Counted from the stretch's first letter, positions 9,001 through 16,140 are shown. The stretch is DNA of 64,000 nt from Nocardia goodfellowii (GCF_017875645.1 NZ_JAGGMR010000001.1:372001-436000), one strand, 5' to 3'. Notes: a model not told the origin generated them from the letters alone. A program made the numbers and translations.

Positions 9001-11034
9001 GGCGGTAACCGGCGGCGCGCTGCTGCCGTCGTTGACGTTCGCGCCCACCCGCGCCTCGCCCGGCAGCGCGGGCCGCGCATTCGATGCGGTGCCGGGCTGG
9101 CCTGTAGCCGGCGTCCCTGAGCCCGGTGCGGGCGACGAAGCACCCGGTGCGACGTTCGACGCTCCGGACGTCGCACTCGGCGACCCGGACGCATTCGAAA
9201 CACCCGGTGCGGCAGCGGATCCCGGCATCGCGGCACCACCTGGCGCGGCCGCGCCCGGCATCGCGGCACCGCCCGGCGCAGCAGCGGATCCGGGCATCGC
9301 GGCACCCGGTGCTCCCGCCGCCGGAGCGCTGGTCGTGGGGTTTCCGCTGGCGTCGGTAGACGTCGCGGACTGCGATGACGATGCTTGCGACGTACCGAGC
9401 GGGTCTTTGGTTGGGTCCGCAGTCTGCGCCGGATCATCCAGCGCGGCAGGATCATTCAATGCGTTGGGGGTTCCCGCGGGGTCGGTGCCAGGACCGCTCA
9501 GCGCGTTGCCGGAGTCTGCCACGTCGGCGCCGGTACTGCTCGGAGCAGTCGCGTCGTTGGCCGCCACGCCAGGTTCGTTGACCGCTGCGCCCGGAGTAGC
9601 GGACTGGTTCGCACCCGCGCCGGACTCCGCGGTATCGGCACCCGGCCGATCGCCCGACGAACTCGCATCGCCCGGCTGCACTGCCGAATTAGCGTTGCCT
9701 GTACCGGAATTCGCGGCCGCGTCGGCATCGCCGGTATTCGCGCCAGGTTCGCTGGTCTGTGCACTCGCCTGCGGTCCCGCGGGAGCCGAACTGCCGGCGC
9801 CGGTATCGGCGGCACCCGCCTGTGGGGTGTTCGTCGCCGGGGCCGCTCCGTTGCCCTGGCCGGGTGCGGTGGTATCGGTGGTACCCGCGGGGGTCGTGCC
9901 AGGTCCCCCGTTGGTATTTCCGCCACCGGTATTCGCGCCACCGGTATTCGCGCCGTTGGTGTTCGGCTGGCCCGAGTTCGGCGGCGGCGCGGTGCCATCC
10001 TGCTGCGGCGAGGTGCCTTCCGGCCCGGTCCCGGGGTCGGGCATGGTGCCGACTCGCGCTGGATCCAAACCATTGAAGTTCACCGGGCCGTTGTGCTGGG
10101 TTTGGCCACGCCAGCCGTACACCGCACTCGGCCCGGCGCCCGAGATGCCGCCACCGATAAGCCCGTGCCAGGAGAAATCGCCGGTCAGCCCGGCCGCGAC
10201 GAGAGCACCCGCCATACCCGCGCCGATACCGACCAGCGCACCGCCGGTCGCACCCGCGATCCCTGGCGTCCGCAGTCCGCGCGGCAGCAGATGATTGAGT
10301 CCGAAACCGGCGCCACCACCGCCGGCACCCGCGAAGAAGGACACCCAGGCGTTCTGCCAGATCGCCTTCATGTCCCAGCCTTGGGAATTCAGCCCTTGGT
10401 CGATCACGATGCCCTGCACCGCGACTTCCTGGGCCGTGCCCTGGAAGATCTCGACCAAGCCTTCCTGCAGCATTTCGTACACGACCCGGCCGAGCACTTC
10501 CTGGGCGCGGTCGGAAATGAACCGCCGGCCGAGGGCGCGTTCGATAGCGCGAGCCAAGGTCCTGCCCAGGAACCGCGTTGTCGCCTGTGTCACGGCGATC
10601 AGGGGTCCTTGAGCCGCCCAACCGGCCGGGCCACTCGCGAGGGCGATCGCCAGCTCGGCCGCCAGCCAGCCGAGCGCGATGATCGTATTCAGATGATTGG
10701 CGAAGACCTGGCCGGCGAAATCGTCGACCGCCGTGGCTATATCCTCGTACGAATCGCCCATAAGTTGGATCGAGCCGTATTTCGGGTCGTCCCCGACGAT
10801 AACTTGGTCCAGCGAGGCGAAGATTGCCTCGCCGCCGGCACCCGCTGGATAGGAAGCCTGCATAGAACGGGTGGCCGCCTTGGCATCCTCGACGATGACG
10901 TCGCGGATGTAATCAGCCTTTTCGCGCAGGATAGCGGAGATCTTGACGAGGTCGTCCGGGTCGACGTGCGAGACCTCGGAGCCCGCCACCCAGCCGAGCC
11001 AGGAAAGCTCGGGGGGAATATCCCAGTAACCCAT
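1..11034 (-). CDS. Giant CpnT-like, ESX-type multidomain protein A (partial; C-terminus outside window)
   Basis: Open frame from ATG at 11034 to the window edge, 3,678 residues with no stop. Residues 1-315 are a CpnT-like WXG100-type helical region followed by hydrophobic and Gly-rich segments. Residues 320-870 are a Gly/Thr/Ala/Pro linker. Residues about 950-1065 hold tandem helical repeats of about 30 residues starting LT or LN. Residues about 1080-1280 resemble the DUF1023 alpha/beta hydrolase (WLGYDQP motif), but the GHSYG nucleophile elbow reads AHGYG (1205-1209). A first papain-like domain has C1326, H1422 and D1439; a second has C2749, H2843 and D2858. A block of about 1,290 residues beginning near 1700 restarts near 2990 (GERYWNYPP versus GERYWRYPP). 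It follows a YbaB-like and a WXG100-like gene, as in locus B. Its role as a secreted multi-effector toxin is inferred from layout and domain resemblance recalled from memory. Confidence 0.85.
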   Translation of the reverse strand, partial: MGYWDIPPELSWLGWVAGSEVSHVDPDDLVKISAILREKADYIRDVIVEDAKAATRSMQASYPAGAGGEAIFASLDQVIVGDDPKYGSIQLMGDSYEDIATAVDDFAGQVFANHLNTIIALGWLAAELAIALASGPAGWAAQGPLIAVTQATTRFLGRTLARAIERALGRRFISDRAQEVLGRVVYEMLQEGLVEIFQGTAQEVAVQGIVIDQGLNSQGWDMKAIWQNAWVSFFAGAGGGGAGFGLNHLLPRGLRTPGIAGATGGALVGIGAGMAGALVAAGLTGDFSWHGLIGGGISGAGPSAVYGWRGQTQHNGPVNFNGLDPARVGTMPDPGTGPEGTSPQQDGTAPPPNSGQPNTNGANTGGANTGGGNTNGGPGTTPAGTTDTTAPGQGNGAAPATNTPQAGAADTGAGSSAPAGPQASAQTSEPGANTGDADAAANSGTGNANSAVQPGDASSSGDRPGADTAESGAGANQSATPGAAVNEPGVAANDATAPSSTGADVADSGNALSGPGTDPAGTPNALNDPAALDDPAQTADPTKDPLGTSQASSSQSATSTDASGNPTTSAPAAGAPGAAMPGSAAAPGGAAMPGAAAPGGAAMPGSAAAPGVSNASGSPSATSGASNVAPGASSPAPGSGTPATGQPGTASNARPALPGEARVGANVNDGSSAPPVTAETPDTDTSLTGTAATPDTARAGAAAQAGSPTVGTDPLNARVTDNEAPQANTPDAADGDNQVQLPGDQDLQPDAVVEPDDEQTPGVVLPLPPIASAATPNANRAPSAPDSDAETTSDPATPEPDNTADPDAEPDNTADPDAEPDNTADPDAEPDTTADPDTNRTDDTDNSEPDRQEPPAPRRPTDEEINQADALLRAIDENLTASDFRPDPNASRTEIHDLARANNERWNAINDVAEPLGLTPEKAQQLLIDVHPDAIGNAPGLPDAVVDAANRKQMDRDLHDLMDRAELTPAQRRDLANLTDPAPRIGQLLAQSNLTSDQHAQLRQLLNEPGRSSGRRIGKLLNDSDLNPSQVSEVRRLLDPAKHIDTVLERSNLTADEHKQLRTVQNAVQGRAQADALAAGLGPDVPARVLSYDSAAFGGSGRAAIAFGNANTATNVAVHVPGRDMNLGDVVQLAANEHRATLGRLRPNESAASIAWLGYDQPGKLAAITTGHAKRGADQLVRDLGALNATRNFLGESPAVTTIIAHGYGVDVTKEAGYKGRLSGLAKDVALVGMAADPETSLKTKRHFGDDVRVHVRDSSSGLLERWNGPETNAPKPPNDLPIDTMYRLEDISSHRYGTADFTAPEHDSNTRQPTDGRPPLRENGCGEQALWMAQVRTGNPTITLPTDLGTDGLDYHTLEAHAGSLLTPVPARRKKSQQEAIADALAFMGGNAAAIVVVEDPDFRPRRRLRRRPAPEGLGHHALVMYYDAETSKVMVYDPLRNPEEVFEFDRNDIAPASKTWVMLYNKDGVQTRPLSDEVIRRSLAAGAGGRDEDELNRLMPGRIGADDGPSDPVRDVRRHLDELRRQEEEQRAADPAQSDPAQPQPDSSLDPANPDPAQPTPDPVQPTPDPAQPMPDPAQPTPDPAQPMPDPAQPTPDPAQPMPDPVQPTPDPAQPMPDPAQPTPDRTQPTPDPAQPTPDPAQPTPDPAQPTPDPAQPTPDPAQPTPDPAQPTPTQPAPALSDAEIDRLTQLAAALGLGDALPNLTDPHRALADLAQMAWARGFFDPTPETGRAGKLMGPDDLRPLSMDEQYLGERYWNYPPDPANPDPWFTRQRDEVRADPSIDTDDEAPATPKVTPAAIAPTLISAPAVAHTRAMQVVSPRVAQERLLLQLGLRAADVDVANLAETIAQQRYRTMLRAAAIEALAQTMARYSATDPAVNPAADPSQHADLARIATEWTKLLRLSATDIVVGQLDSTLERLRQDVAARAIALNNLADVAQAVHALPAEEPSTTTPAEGETRRYIAVVDGQQVPMLLVADGAGGWQVRPAAPLPAPALPNPDSADPAVRDSKRKKLWQQLRSMLGTHGQGRPIQYALGSENNSDYYNAGVASIEVTAGDAVTDVAGMNWDPAFFALQAKKLWDGRERFVAMLRGNFATSTKIGEPQAPDPIAPEQRPGFADDVVPPVPDATPQGPATDADLALRGWVLTEAIDAREAARIALYEGADQLALPLPDLTPDSVRKAVDEARYRAVRQAAAAAAYAEAAARFHHENDRLRYNSTNYLRPDPLERGVAEEARAEGALPFDAAASGVNNNPTALKFWYDPAGNPIPRARAAFQKALQRDEVRAEFGSWASMLDIELAGHSPADIARTVTELHDAADQMAERAEEFADLANAYTDADSDFASKATEMAERAGHKWIIDSDGEVLAPGIGRLPGTPPRLVVVNDGNDHDRQLATVLADPRFADIATELTNGALALEYRVAWADRHGVLHVGQVDAPRISHYSGEVAGRQLELTMARDDDGTWRVIPTEVSMTPPDNAIPVPDPRTMSTAELVAQVEDAAARQDLSLDDLAPDRVDSVLAAARTANGLRAVRIEALADLARLHADVARFNAFEYALHDTKLHRDQLRGRPFDEVIAEQKAQNPGRAAQLDKLAGMLAKYPDLLDFDPNLHDANDRPRPGGVPMHHPDALDQISPVVGDLADFLALARTGGSLPGPTPGIPDPDSDWVRLMGTDIDNATPAEAAAIYTKFRAGFLDVAAVRTPEQIAEILQELRAEVRQDAADIAALNALAETYYRLPSGGRPINHCVTDAFDRLLARHPKLARKPWEIRPFAVDTGRIGGVRGAEISAHLGDAAPVRILPTTELSAHASLLTTVRDQGPGASGLVIDQRATVDDYGVGGHAFVATYLDRNIFEVDEQRVFFAGTDDQGRELLFVLRSDQDVPDPGQQPVTLAELTGGTPGETIATWATVIQNDAYVPNLGEPGLTLDPDLRIGQDSPVVRRPEDPVHQAARFFSETPSLSEEPDPQSPPHPQGLEYGRALAERLELAESLGALPDPQSALQEMAQMALVRRFLDTSADGLGNQHMLYPANFDPLTADELHPGERYWRYPPKRPPGMSATDYVALLDEFFAERDATVLFQRSDGTLPDEQLAPPLPDADPSAIAGPLQSPPTPAGAPRPLTAQQVQESLADQLGLTAAQRDPSNLATTVAGERYRILLRAGAIEALRTAVIRREAAVDRDQRTEIELVRDHWANLLGVPTDRLDPAGIDATLAPLRAETLARAQAVADFADVTQVMQTGSMPGDPVRIDLEVGGDRVPVRLTPDGSGGWRVEPAERLAAPEVPSAEVAKAAGKKPNWLRRTWNRLMQRDVTNPVHPPSELVPEGQSAAVQGVGHVVDSDFLTNFEANPALTLRELVNLKRNWPKIWNFLRSRHTSAESHGPVTRTGEVYDYTRDDADPNARRETEAELKRLGLDRFIAKKPATPQLPPAPPTPVVDVSLEPNLAADAEHDPSVQAHDELVEWGTHVQQAAQKLDAQARALAALAGPLGIQLPTELTPEAVQAAVDQAKYLLARQAVSTEEFTAALARYEAENADIPFRTDVDLSHLLPAAVINRPSPQERYALEVAAKLGGRIGTLSWTGVNNNMQGGRMWWDLSHRDTPQARRFNEEALRRHHIRTEVDQRAHLLGVEATDPNALAELQTRLADLEQKVTAFDEQANLFLAAGDDFGAHAEMMAD
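6001..6400. repeat. 30-bp-register tandem repeat coding for Asp-Pro-Ala-Gln-Pro units
   Basis: The DNA repeats a ggatccggcgtcggctgcgc-like core every 30 bases. On the minus strand this codes for about a dozen five-residue PDPAQ-P-T/M units in giant protein A (residues about 1545-1678). It forms an extended Pro/Asp linker immediately after the first papain-like domain. Units differ by one or two bases, so copy number is likely to vary between strains. Confidence 0.85.
8525..8645. repeat. 30-bp tandem repeat coding for NTADPDAEPD units
   Basis: Three to four near-identical 30-base units code on the minus strand for a ten-residue acidic unit (NTADPDAEPD) in the linker before the helical-repeat and DUF1023-like region of giant protein A. 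Confidence 0.8.
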
Positions 11035-11051
11035 CTATAACCGATCGCGCA

Positions 11052-11549
11052 TCACCAGACGGAGTCGGTGACGCCCTTACCAGTCTCGTCGCGCTCCTGG
11101 TAGTCCACCACGTCGGTGAACACCATATCGTCGTCGGCCCGATCCGGGGAATTCGGTGGCGAAAGGAGAACCTCTGGCTCAGTCGGTATTTCGCTCTGGA
11201 AGTCGGGCAGGCCGGGAATTACCTCGTGCAGTTTGGGCAGCCGGTCGCGCTCGGCGCGCAATGGCTCTACGAGTTCCGCGGTTTTGGTGGTGACGTCATC
11301 GGCAGCCTGCTGTGCCAGCCGGGTGACGGCCTTCGCGATATCGTCGTAGCTGTATTCGTCTATGTGACTACCGAATTTGGTTTCGATGACGATGCCGTTG
11401 GCGTTCACGGTCACCGAAATCTGCTTGTCTTTGGTGGTTGCCGTGCCGGTGAGCTTCACACGTTGCTGCTGCATCTTGACGATGTCCTGCATCTGGCTGC
11501 GGAAATCTGCCAGCAACTCATTGATTTCGGCGTCTTCGCGTGCGCCCAT
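11052..11549 (-). CDS. YbaB/EbfC-like protein, locus A
   Basis: A 165-residue protein with the YbaB/EbfC fold signature: a long N-terminal helix (about residues 8-32), then beta strands with ISVTVNANGIVIETKFG, then a second helix. ESX-associated members of this fold (EspL in mycobacteria) are thought to be cytosolic partners of secreted substrates, not chromosomal proteins. The C-terminal third is a family-specific acidic tail ending VTDSVW. It lies 17 bases upstream of giant protein A, and its 165-aa paralogue sits in the same place in locus B (41227-41724) with the same core and a matching tail. The start ATG at 11549 has GAGGTGGTGAGAAG just upstream. A role as chaperone or adaptor for the giant protein is inferred. 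Confidence 0.85.
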   Translation of the reverse strand: MGAREDAEINELLADFRSQMQDIVKMQQQRVKLTGTATTKDKQISVTVNANGIVIETKFGSHIDEYSYDDIAKAVTRLAQQAADDVTTKTAELVEPLRAERDRLPKLHEVIPGLPDFQSEIPTEPEVLLSPPNSPDRADDDMVFTDVVDYQERDETGKGVTDSVW

Positions 11550-11613
11550 CTTCTCACCACCTCACACAATTATCGGGCTAGGCCCACGGACCCTCCCTAC
11601 CAACCTTCGGAAC

Positions 11614-11931
11614 TCAAATGGCTTCGAGATGATCGACGCGATCGTCTTCCTCTCGCTGCTTGTTCACGGCGGTCTTCCGCTGCCCGTCGGCGAGTTCGGC
11701 CCAGGTCTTGGCCATCGTTTTGGTGCCGGTGAGGGCGCCGTGGAGCCGGGCCTTGATTCCGTTCGGGTCGTCGGTGAACTTGGCTCCGAAAACCGGGTCG
11801 GAACCGACCATGGCAATGAGAGCGTCCAGCTGATCTTGGATTTCCCTGGCGACGGCGTCCAGGTTTGCGTGAACTACCTCGGTGTCGACTGCCGCCTTCT
11901 GCTGCAGGTGGACGGTGTTCTCAACGGTCAT
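11614..11931 (-). CDS. WXG100-like small ESX-associated protein, locus A
   Basis: A 105-residue all-helical protein beginning MTVENTVHLQQKAA. Its central turn reads VGSDPVFGAKF where the locus B paralogue has PWGEDKFGTQF. The Trp-Gly pair typical of WXG100-like ESX substrates is therefore not kept, although the G-x-D-x-x-x-G-x-x-F pattern is. It is the first gene of the locus A set, followed after 64 bases by the YbaB-like gene and then the giant protein. A strong ribosome-binding site (GGAGG, six bases before ATG) supports the start. EsxE/EsxF precede CpnT in mycobacteria, so a co-secreted or pore-forming helper role is plausible. The family is assigned from size, helicity, motif and position. 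Confidence 0.75.
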   Translation of the reverse strand: MTVENTVHLQQKAAVDTEVVHANLDAVAREIQDQLDALIAMVGSDPVFGAKFTDDPNGIKARLHGALTGTKTMAKTWAELADGQRKTAVNKQREEDDRVDHLEAI

Positions 11932-12165
11932 CGCGAACCTCCATTCCGTGTGGCCCGCACCGATCTTCGCATGAATCCCGGCGGGCTAGCAGTCGAAATC
12001 TAGCTGAACTGTGCGGTTTCCGGCAGCTGGAGCAGCCGTCAACCGTAGAACCTCTGGTATACAGAGATTTCGTCCATTCTGACAGCAAGGCGGCGTCGGC
12101 ACCCTGCCCTCGGCGGACGATTGGCCTAAGATCCCGTTAGGAATCGGGGCGGAGACCCGCAACCC

Positions 12166-13752
12166 CTAGACGTCGACCAGGCCGTTGCGCTCCTGGAACC
12201 GCTTCTCGAACTCCTCGATGTACCGCGACGGCGCGATGGACGACGAAGACTGTTCGAGTACACCGTCATCCGCGACGTAGAAGAGTGCGCGGCCGATGGC
12301 GATCTCGCCCGGCTGGGTGGGCACGTACACCATGAAGCCGCAGCTGATGCGGTCGGCGCGCAACTGATCCAGCGGATAGCCGGTGGTGTCCAGGTCGCGA
12401 TCCTGAATGTAGCGGCGCACCTCGTCGATCGCGGTCTGCTCGGTGATCGGTTCCGGCACCGTCGAAGCGACGCCGGCCATGGTGAGCTGGTAGAAAGCGC
12501 TGTCCAGATCGAAACTGCCGTCATCACCGAACACGCTGATCAGGGTGTCCCTGGTGACGATACCGGCCTCGGCGGCCGCGACCAGCGTGGCCACCGCGGC
12601 CCGCTGGCCATCGGACGGTTCCGGATCTACCAGGCTCGCAATCACATTGGTGACCGTGTCCGCGGTCCACAGTCCGGGGACCGCCTCGGTGAGCCGATCC
12701 GCGGCGGGCGACTCGGCGCGATGCCAGCGCCCGCGCTCCCACCAATAGCAGAACGACAGCATGCCGCTGGCCGCGCGCGGATTCAACACCGGGTTGGCTA
12801 CCCATTCCGGCGCCCCCGCGTACAGATTCGGCAGCGGATCGCCGCCGTTGTAAGCCGCATCCAGCGCGGGTGCGTTCCACACGCCGCCGGAGAACACGGC
12901 GCGGCCGCCGGGCAGCAGATACAGGGTCGAGCCGCCACGCTTGGCACCCTCGAACCAGCCGAGTGAAGGCAGAATCCGCGGGCCCCATTCGGACCCGACC
13001 GCGACGAACGCCGCGGCCATCACCGACCAGCGCGCCCACAGCGTCGGCAAAGCCGGGAAATCGCGTTCGGAAACCGTTGCCCGCACGCCGGATTCCCGGT
13101 CCGCGCGCGCCCAGGCGGCCGCCTCGGCGGGCGTGCGGGACTGGCGGTTGTTGTGGCCGACATAAGCGGCCAACCACACCGGCAGCCGATCACGCGGATA
13201 TTCTTGCAGGTCAGCTTGATACACCTCGGCCGGGAACAGGTGATCGTCCGGGAACGGCTCGTCGCCGTAGTCGTAATCGATCTCCAGCTGGCCGGCCGGG
13301 GTCAGTTGGAGCAGCAGCCGCCACCACGGGCCGTCACCCATTTCCGCGGAGACCGCACGGTGTCGGCGCACCAACTCCAGCACCGGCTCCGAGGGCTGGA
13401 TCCGGACGGAGCGTTCTTCGTCGTCGCTGAACACGATCTGCGCGACCTCGGCAACCGAGGTGAAGGCGAACACCGCGTCCAAACGGGACCAACCCTGGGG
13501 GCCTGCCGTAGCGAGTTCGCGAGCGAGATTGTGCCCGATCTCCCGCGCCTGCTCAGCGTGATCGACCGCCTCGGGTTCAGCTGCGGCGGGTTCGCCCAGC
13601 GAGAACTCCACATCGGGCTTGTCGCTGTTTTCGTCGAAAGCCTGCTGGAACTCCTGCAGGAACTCCTCGTCGGCGCGCTGTTCGGGCGTGAGATTCGGCT
13701 GCTGATCGCCGGGGACCTGGTTGTCGCGGGCCTCGTCGTCTGGACTGGTCAC
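12166..13752 (-). CDS. Large immunity-like protein upstream of locus A
   Basis: A 528-residue cytosolic-type protein with no signal peptide and an acidic, disordered first 50 residues. Residues about 105-210 carry WWRLLLQLTPAGQLEIDYDY and a later RDRLPVWLAAY stretch, the pattern of YezG/DUF600-type immunity proteins. The last 100 residues (CGFMVYVP, then ADDGVLEQSSSSIAPS) look like a second immunity-type domain seen in actinobacterial proteins that neutralise secreted toxins. The middle, including GGRAVFSGGVWNAP, is unassigned. It reads in the same direction as locus A and ends 234 bases before the WXG100-like gene. It is therefore a candidate immunity protein for giant protein A, with two modules that could face two effector domains. 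The assignment rests on motif resemblance and position only. Confidence 0.65.
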   Translation of the reverse strand: MTSPDDEARDNQVPGDQQPNLTPEQRADEEFLQEFQQAFDENSDKPDVEFSLGEPAAAEPEAVDHAEQAREIGHNLARELATAGPQGWSRLDAVFAFTSVAEVAQIVFSDDEERSVRIQPSEPVLELVRRHRAVSAEMGDGPWWRLLLQLTPAGQLEIDYDYGDEPFPDDHLFPAEVYQADLQEYPRDRLPVWLAAYVGHNNRQSRTPAEAAAWARADRESGVRATVSERDFPALPTLWARWSVMAAAFVAVGSEWGPRILPSLGWFEGAKRGGSTLYLLPGGRAVFSGGVWNAPALDAAYNGGDPLPNLYAGAPEWVANPVLNPRAASGMLSFCYWWERGRWHRAESPAADRLTEAVPGLWTADTVTNVIASLVDPEPSDGQRAAVATLVAAAEAGIVTRDTLISVFGDDGSFDLDSAFYQLTMAGVASTVPEPITEQTAIDEVRRYIQDRDLDTTGYPLDQLRADRISCGFMVYVPTQPGEIAIGRALFYVADDGVLEQSSSSIAPSRYIEEFEKRFQERNGLVDV

Positions 13753-13802
13753 GGTGCAGCTATCTCCTCATCCACGCACCCGATCACCGATTCCTGAGGG
13801 GT

Positions 13803-14156
13803 TCGCGGCGACGGGTTAGAGCCGACTTGCTGTTCCTCATCCTGGCACAGGATGCCGAAAGCGACCCCGGCAAGCCGAAACCCTCACCCCTCAGGAGGAT
13901 TTCCGGCGCCGCCGTGGCGGACCTCGACCCGCCTTCGTAGGGCTGGACGAGGCCGCGATGCTGCTGGCGGACCAGGGTGCTGGTCAACGGCTCCTTCGAA
14001 GGAAGCAGCTGGGAAGGAATTCTCGCCTACCAGCCGGTCGTTCGTCACGCTCATGAGCGGTGACTTCCCTAAGGAAATGTCAAGGTCTCGAGTGCGTCGC
14101 TCCCCCGGCACGCCATACGCCTGCGGGCATAAGCTCCGGTTTGCGAGGATCGCTCC
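13803..14156. other. Divergent intergenic region without a supported gene
   Basis: About 350 bases between the immunity-like gene (leftward) and the response regulator (rightward). Short frames exist on both strands, but none has a ribosome-binding site or recognisable product. The region should hold both promoters. GCGAGGA about ten bases before 14157 is the response regulator's ribosome-binding site. Confidence 0.6.
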
Positions 14157-14843
14157 GTGAGACTTGCGATAGTCGAAGACGACCTGGGAGTCGGCGACGC
14201 CCTAGTCGCGGCGCTGCGTGCCAAGGACTATCAGGCGGTCCATATCCGGCGCGGAGCCGACCTGCTCCTCACCCACGACCGCTACGACGCCGTCATCCTG
14301 GACCTCGGCCTCCCCGATATGGACGGACTGGAAGTTCTGCGCAAACTCCGCGAGGTCAGCTCGGTCCCCGTGCTGATCCTCACCGCCCGCAGCGGCGAAC
14401 GCGCCGTCATCCGCGGTCTGCGCGCGGGCGCCGACGACTACCTGACCAAACCCCCACGCGTCGGCGAACTGGTCGCCCGCCTGGAAACCGTCACCCGCCG
14501 CGCGGGCACCCCCACCGCCCCGGCTCAGCAGGTAGTAGTCACCGGCGACGTCCGCGTCGACCTGCAAGCCCGCACCGTAGAGGTAGCCGGCACCCCCATC
14601 ACCCTCACCCACAAAGAATTCGAACTCGTCCGCGTCCTGGTGGAACGCCCCGGCTCCGCCGTCAGCCGCCAACAACTCATGGACCGCATCTGGGGCGACG
14701 CCTTCGCCGCCATCTCCCGCGCCCTCGACGTCCACATGGCAGCGCTCAGATCCAAACTGCAACGGCCAGAGCTTATTACCACCATCCGCGGTTACGGCTA
14801 CCGCTGGGAAACCCATCCCCCTCAACCCACCTCGTCGACCTGA
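14157..14843 (+). CDS. OmpR/PhoB-family response regulator, orphan
   Basis: A 228-residue two-domain regulator. The N-terminal receiver domain (1-120) has the acidic pocket D8/D9, phospho-acceptor D49 in ILDLGLPDMDG, T76 in LILTARSG and K98 in DYLTKPP. The C-terminal winged helix (about 130-222) has the typical ITLTHKEFELVRVLVERPG and ITTIRGYGYRWE features, so it should bind direct-repeat DNA as a dimer after phosphorylation. Translation starts at GTG 14157 behind GCGAGGA. No histidine kinase gene lies on either side, so the partner is encoded elsewhere or was lost when the downstream repeat array formed. Its target genes cannot be told from the sequence. Confidence 0.95.
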   Translation: MRLAIVEDDLGVGDALVAALRAKDYQAVHIRRGADLLLTHDRYDAVILDLGLPDMDGLEVLRKLREVSSVPVLILTARSGERAVIRGLRAGADDYLTKPPRVGELVARLETVTRRAGTPTAPAQQVVVTGDVRVDLQARTVEVAGTPITLTHKEFELVRVLVERPGSAVSRQQLMDRIWGDAFAAISRALDVHMAALRSKLQRPELITTIRGYGYRWETHPPQPTSST

Positions 14844-14869
14844 CCGAGCGTGTGCCGGGGGCATCGGCG

Positions 14870-16116
14870 TCGGCACCAGGTTTGGTCCTGCCGATGATCG
14901 AGGACTGGGCGTAGCGAAACGGCGGCGCCGATTTCGGCAGCACTCGGGATACTGCCGCTCGAGACCGAGCACCTTCCGCTGTAAATCGCGACACATCCTC
15001 CAGCACCAGGCCATTCCTGCCGATAACCGAGCGCCGCCGCAGCGACACCGACTCCGGCACCAAGCTGACCCGACGGTGGACTGGGCCTCCGCCCTTCAGC
15101 AGCTGTGAAAAGCAGCCACCGGTAACCCCGCCGCCACCGCGGCGGTGGAGCGGCTCATCGCCTCGAAGCAGCAGCCTGATACCAAGAAGGCGGCCCTCCC
15201 GGCTCAGCCGTTCCTGCCGAAAACCGAGCGCCCGCCGCTGTATCGACGGCACCGACTCCGCAGCACTCGCACTATTCCGGCCTAAACCGAGTGCGCCACC
15301 GCAGCAAACAGCACCACTCACTTCGGCACCACCCGTGACTATTCCTGCCGCAGACCGAGCACCCATCGCAGCAAACTGGCGACTCCCACTCCAACACCAG
15401 GCTGGCCCTGCCGAAAACCCGAGCTCCGCCGCTGTATCGACGGCACCGACTCGGCAGCACTCGCACTATCCTGCCGAAACCGAGGGCACCCGCCCCAGCG
15501 ACACTCACTTCGGCACCACCCAAACTATTCCTGCCGCAGACCGAGCACCCATCGCAGCAAACCGGCGACACCCACTCCAGCACCAGGCTGTCCCTACCGA
15601 TAACCGAGCGCCCGCCGCACTAATCAGCGGCACCGACTCTGCAACACTCGGACTATTCCGGCCGAAACCGAGCGCGCCACCGCAGCGAACAGCATCACTC
15701 ACTTCGGCACCACCCCGACTATTCCTGCCGCAGACCGAGCACCCACCGCAGCAAACCCGCGCCACCCACTCCTGCACCAGGATATTCCTGAACGACAGCC
15801 GTATGGACGACCGCGCTGTCGTCGCCAAGGTGATGCCCGCTTCCCGTACTACATGCGAGCGCAGTTGCAACTGGCCCTCCTAAATTGTTCGACATGGCCG
15901 ATCCTCGGCTCCGAAGGAACAGTCGAGAAGGCTGAACCCATCTGACAGCGGCTCCACGCCGACCCCTCGACCGCAGAGCCGCCTTCCTGCCGAAGCACCC
16001 ACCGCACCGCGGTGCCGCCGAACGGGAGATTCTGCATGCCACCGGAGTTGCCGACATCCAGGAGCAAACTAGCGACACCAATTCCGGCAGCACCTGGGAT
16101 ATTGCTGGTCGATGAC
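14870..16116. repeat. Intergenic array of ~63-bp monomers with higher-order trimer structure
   Basis: A non-coding repeat field fills the gap after the response regulator. The core attcctgccgaaaaccgagc (or close variants) recurs at about 15013, 15211, 15273, 15341, 15404, 15467, 15527, 15591, 15654 and 15721, so from 15211 on the spacing is 60-68 bases. Every third monomer (15341, 15527, 15721) is nearly identical, giving a higher-order period of about 186-194 bases. Edges at 14870-15000 and 15800-16116 are degraded copies. Frames through it only translate the repeat. Confidence 0.85.
16004..16063 (-). pseudogene. 60-bp secY-derived fragment inside the repeat array
   Basis: This 60-base segment matches secY at 47610-47669 at 59 of 60 positions (the only difference is C at 16055 for T at 47661), in the same orientation. 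It corresponds to the SecY stretch around [16 protein letters not shown]. On both sides the sequence returns to the array monomer: cacccaccgca before it, then gcaaactagcgacacc after it. It therefore looks like a templated insertion into a monomer and not a gene. Confidence 0.9.
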
Positions 16117-16140
16117 GGCGTGTCGACAGCAATTCGACTA
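16117..16140. repeat. Left 24-bp inverted repeat flanking the DUF559-like gene
   Basis: Begins GGCGTGTCGA and ends CAATTCGACTA. It is the reverse complement of 17150-17173 at 23 of 24 positions. The two copies bracket exactly one gene (16268-17152). Confidence 0.85.

Noticed and set aside
8057..10294. A 745-aa open frame on the plus strand across giant protein A
   Set aside because: It is antisense to the low-complexity linker, is itself low-complexity Ser/Gly/Ala, has no ribosome-binding site and is explained by GC-rich codon mirroring.
13784..14111. Short minus-strand frames between the immunity-like gene and the response regulator
   Set aside because: No ribosome-binding site or recognisable protein features; the region is more likely a divergent promoter region.
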